A DNA stretch of 64,000 nucleotides. It comes from Apostichopus japonicus. Its lineage: Eukaryota; Echinodermata; Holothuroidea; Aspidochirotida; Stichopodidae. Of the stretch, positions 60,063 to 64,000 are shown piece after piece. The DNA lies in contig NC_092575.1 in the NCBI RefSeq assembly GCF_037975245.1, forward strand, positions 25,882,841 through 25,946,840, given 5' to 3'. Both the position numbers and the translations under genes were made by a program. Within the stretch, counting starts at the first letter, position 1. Each line of letters begins with the position of its first letter. The notes under the pieces were generated by a model, which was not told the origin of the DNA, did not search any database, and worked only from the letters and a program-made list of their open reading frames with translations.

Positions 60063-61299
60063 TATAAAATAATAATTATACTTACAAGGTTTTTGTGTTG
60101 ACCATTTTGATATGTGCTTAATTAGTTCTTCGAGAATTATATTAATGCAGCGAGAGTCCTGATCTGCGAATAAAGTTAGAAAAATTCTTAAGAAAGAAAT
60201 ACAACTTTCTAAGAAAAATTCTTATGGAGGAATATCGCAATAAATACAGAGATCACCAGAACGGAAAGAAAACTTCTTTGGGTGAACGCTGTGACCTTGT
60301 TTATGTTTAACGAGCAACCTTGAATGTAATATGATGGATGAAATGATGTTTTGGTCATTGCGATGGGTTCCCTAGACTTATTCTTTAATTGATCCCGATT
60401 CTAAAATCTACTATTAATCAGGAAGTTAACGTACGGTTACAGTTCTATTTAGTCATCCTGAAAAAGACGACGAAATCGTGAGAAAATAGTTGAAATTGAT
60501 TAAAAAATGAAACATTCATATATATACGATTGTCAAGAGTGGAGATTTTCTTTAACGAAATTTACATTTTTATTCAATATGTCACTTACAGGCATATTAC
60601 AGAAGTTAGCTATACTTCCTACATTGGAGTATTGTTAATAACAATTCAGAAAAGTTCTACTGTATTTGAATGACAGACGTTTGTGCAAGACAGGTGCATG
60701 TGAGGTACAGCGAATATTCTTCGAAAGGTCTTGAATATAAACTTGTTCTTGAGATAATTCGATACGTTCTTGTATGCTGAGTCGCTGGCAGGTCAACGAA
60801 GCGTGTAGTGATAACACAAATTTCAAACAGAGGGCCCTTTGAGATCATTTAAAAGACAACGAAATGCTATGACTTTGATCAGAGGATGATACAAATTCTG
60901 AACTGCATTATATACTAAACGCTATACTAAACGAACGTTATGAAGTTATTTAATAAATACATCGAATTTTATTCTCGAAAGGGGGAGCAACAGGGAGGAG
61001 GGAGGGAGGGGGTTGGCGTAAAATCATATAAAGATGTCTGTAAAGTCTACAGATCATTAGGATAATCTCTTAACCTGAGATATTCCCCTCCCTCTCAACC
61101 TAACTTCAATGGAGTAAGTGGGCCACTCCCGTATGTACTTTAAAGGTAGTCTGTATTGGCCCCGAATTAAAGCACGCTGTAATTGCTAGAAGTTTTCAAA
61201 AAGTACTTTCCTGGAGGTTTTTTACTCTCCAAATTGTTCTCAGACATTTTTAAGGAACACACAAGATGACTGAATGTCCCAGTTAGGAAAATCTCCTCG

Positions 61300-61385
61300 A
61301 CGATTGTAATAAAAACAGTTTAACCAAAGGTGACCATGTTTGAATATCTAGCAAACTTGGGGCCAATACAGCATACCTTTAAGGT
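61300..61385. repeat. Second copy of the 12.6-kb dispersed repeat
   Basis: Same phrases in the same order as at 12600-12710, with GGGGCCAATACAGC replacing GGGGCAAATACAGC. No coding function apparent. Confidence 0.7.
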
Positions 61386-62073
61386 CTTCCCAAGGCCATC
61401 TCAAGATTGACTAATTTCTATGTCTAAAACATAAAAGAATAAATTTCAGGTCACTATGACGTCACCCTTATAACAATAAGATTGAGTGGGTGGTTGTCAT
61501 CCAGACACGCTACTATACTACTAACGAGCGATACCGTCGAAAGTTTAGCAGGATTTGTCAGTTAAACTTTCCTTTGTCTGTTTGTTCGTGCTCCTTGTGT
61601 CCTGTTCCGATATATTTTAGCACACAAGATTATCCAAGCCAACAGTTCAATGTTCACGAGCATATTTCAATATCGTGTAGTATAGAACAATACACATCTT
61701 TCAGTATGTAAACTGTATAACGCTACGGTTAACAAAATCCCAACAGTTGAACGTCACCAAAGAATTCCCCAAGATTGTGCAATACTATTGCTCAACATCG
61801 GGGAATCCCTGATAGTGAAGCGATATTTCGTAATAGTTTGTTCGCACTCCAAATTTAGTGTCGCTGTCAACCAAAAAGCGGCTTCGAAAGGCAGGTATTT
61901 GCTAACCGTAGAGAAAGAGCAGTAACACACAATGGTAGCGTAGATGTAACCATGATCAAAAATAGATATATCCGTAACAACCGTTAGACCTAGGCAAAGG
62001 GTACGACGCATATGATATTGTACCCGAACTTTATCATTGTACATCGTATTTGTTATTCTCGTTAGGGCTATCA

Positions 62074-62798
62074 CAGTGACATCGCCAAAGGGGGGGGGGG
62101 GATGGGAGCGTGCCCTCCCTCCAAAAATATCGTGCCCCCCAAGTGCCCCCCCCCCCAAATGTAGTGTTTAAGAGATACTTTTTTTTACAACGGACGAAAC
62201 GTATTATGTTCATCAGTTAAATTTCTTTCCACTGACCATCACAATAACCAGTTGTTCTCTTACTAAAAAGGTCACAGAGGCCCCGGCGTGAATCGCTAGT
62301 GCTTAAACCTCACTACTATCCTGCATGAATTTAAATTTAACTTTTAACACTGTTCTCCACGTAATAAACTTTTCCCTAACCCTCTTGAGATGGAGAGGCT
62401 GAAGTATGCTTCCGCCCAAACTTTTCAAGCGGAAAACTGCTTTGTGTTCTCTCATAATGGATCATCACTAGATAGCACCAAATTGCATCTTATGACCCTT
62501 AAATATTTACAAACATTATCAAAGCAAAAGGTTTAATATTCCTTTTTTTGTATTACTTTTTGATCCGCCTCAATTAAAAACATAAATCTCGGACAGACTA
62601 AGCCTGAAAATTCTAAACAGAAAGTTATGTCAAGTTGCAGATTGGATCTAAGGACCCTAAAGTAATCAAAACCCCCCTCCCATTACACTCCTCTTCCAGG
62701 ACGGCACTCTCAATAAACATCGTGCCCCCTAAATAAGTGCTGTGCACCCCCCCCCCCCCTGTGCCCCCAAAAGATTGAAATGTCTGGCGACTCCACTG
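62074..62798. mobile_element. Possible degraded relative of the hAT elements
   Basis: Starts CAGTGACATCGCCAAAGG with a G-run and ends GGCGACTCCACTG preceded by C-runs and GTGCCCCC blocks, so the ends resemble an inverted repeat. The flanking octamers (GGCTATCA and GTCTGACT) do not match, so the call is tentative. Confidence 0.35.
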
Positions 62799-64000
62799 GT
62801 CTGACTAGTATATAACAGTAAACCTTCCGTTGAAGGCAATGAATTATACAGATAGCCTATACCGTGCATACATATATGTGATTGCTATATCCATGTAGCT
62901 TTGTTTGAAGTCAGGGTGTATTGTACATTCACAGTTTGTACACAGCCAACAGTATAGGATACACTGTTACGACTAACTTGACTTGTTCATGTTAGGAAAC
63001 GCCATACTTTTGTTATAAAAAAAAAAACGATTGCTATGAGGTGAAAACTGGTTTTTCCCACTATTGTCAGTATTATTATTATATTAGGCGATACCGCGAT
63101 ATAAATTGTTGACACTTACGCTTGGCGTATGCTATCCCAGTTATAACATGATTAATTGGTTATGGGCGTCCATCCACAGGTGGACATGTCCCCCACCACT
63201 TTTTAAGATGGTACAGACACAATATCAAATGTCCCCCTACTTGTGCACATTTTTGTACCACTTAACTATACTGGGTCATAATTTGTTACAACTCTTATAT
63301 TCATCCTATGTAAATTTCTTAAAGATCGCGAGTGCAGTCAGTCGACAGGAATTTTGTGATTTATGTACATGAATGATGGATTTGTACCGCAAGCGCTGTC
63401 CAAATTGGATAATTTGGCTATGCTACAAGCACACGATACGTGTTCCATCTAACACACACTATATGCATACACAGTGTCTGAGAGATAGGCCTACAACACG
63501 TTCGTATGTTTTCTGTTGCATAGCTGTATAGCAGTGACAGAAAATGCTAAGTTCGAAACATTTTATCTTTATTTAAGGCTTATTTGGGTGGTAGAACTTT
63601 GATGTTGTATGTGCAGTGATCCTGCTGGCGAACGGGGTGCCAAAGGGTTGGCTCAAGAAGGTGCGCTTGGGATCGCCCATTCCCGACCATCTAGATAGCT
63701 ATTGAAAATGAGGCCTGAATCACTGACCATGCATGCAGCTTCTATTGTCAAGTGGCAACCAGTGCAAACGGTTATTTTCCGAAACGTGATACATCAAAGT
63801 CACGAAATACGGGGCTACCCGACATGAATTGAGAATTGGCGGGGGGGGGGGGTAGATGCATGGTCACAGCAGGAGAGAAATTATAAAATTCAAAGGTATT
63901 ACAATTCAACGTTGGCTTAATAGGGACATGGGGGGGGGATTTCAAAATGTGGCTTTTTATCTCATAATTGTTACTTATAAAGTAAATATCAAATGGCAAA

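Larger units (their letters stand above)
57000..64000. other. Upstream flank of gene A: no host gene recognised
   Basis: Apart from the two hAT-like elements, the LINE tail at 59.7 kb and the 61.3-kb repeat, this stretch has only short ORFs and long homopolymer runs (G/C runs at 58019, 58820, 59451, 62090, 62747 and 63841). I see no RING, B-box or other start for gene A beyond its first exon. Confidence 0.5.

Noticed and set aside
1-64000. CRISPR arrays, operons, bacterial promoters, rRNA genes
   Set aside because: None seen; the DNA is animal nuclear sequence with spliced genes, and the tandem arrays found are minisatellites or transposon-internal repeats.

Overview
This is a window of AT-rich animal nuclear DNA. 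Genes are split into short exons with GT-AG introns, introns run to many kilobases, and remnants of LINE, DIRS, hAT and Harbinger-type elements lie throughout. Death-fold, ZU5 and UPA domains, a PB1-domain gene of a family common in aquatic animals, and the repeat types suggest a marine deuterostome, most likely an echinoderm (perhaps a sea cucumber). The species is inference; the intron-rich eukaryotic nature is seen directly.

Most of the window is one minus-strand gene landscape. Gene A (56912 down to 41200) was rebuilt from 14 exons whose splice phases all agree: a start exon, a beta-propeller exon, a death-fold exon, a coiled coil, a DED-like exon, ZU5, UPA, a second DED-like exon and a UBA-like last exon (about 1176 aa). 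Gene B (35644 to 9407, same strand) continues with ZU5, UPA, a linker, a Death domain and a C-terminal DED-like exon. I found no start exon for B. A donor inside the last exon of A is in phase with the first exon of B, so A and B may be one gene of about 1586 aa with two ZU5-UPA modules. This is the most interesting biology in the window: a multi-domain apoptosis or innate-immunity type scaffold.

A PB1-domain gene (15645 to 12900, minus) sits inside the last long intron of B and carries two in-frame stops, so it looks decayed. Gene C (6975 to 340, minus) is an unrecognised gene of three exons (about 367 aa). A short plus-strand fragment near 6.0-6.25 kb resembles the cysteine-rich P2X7 C-terminal-like proteins and is frame-disrupted.

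Mobile DNA: a CR1/jockey-type LINE (3.9-5.5 kb, plus), a second one (22.3-23.2 kb, minus) interrupted by a repeat, LINE tails at 54.0 and 59.7 kb, a DIRS-like element (37.75-39.96 kb, minus), two hAT-type elements with perfect 8-bp target duplications (17.5 and 58.0 kb), and a 2.57-kb Harbinger-like element (48.6-51.2 kb) with a 3-bp TTA duplication and three internal copies of a 0.79-kb tandem unit. Introns also hold recurring dispersed repeats, a 338-bp tandem duplication, minisatellites and a 60-bp inverted repeat pair. From 57 to 64 kb I see only mobile-element remnants and no convincing host gene.
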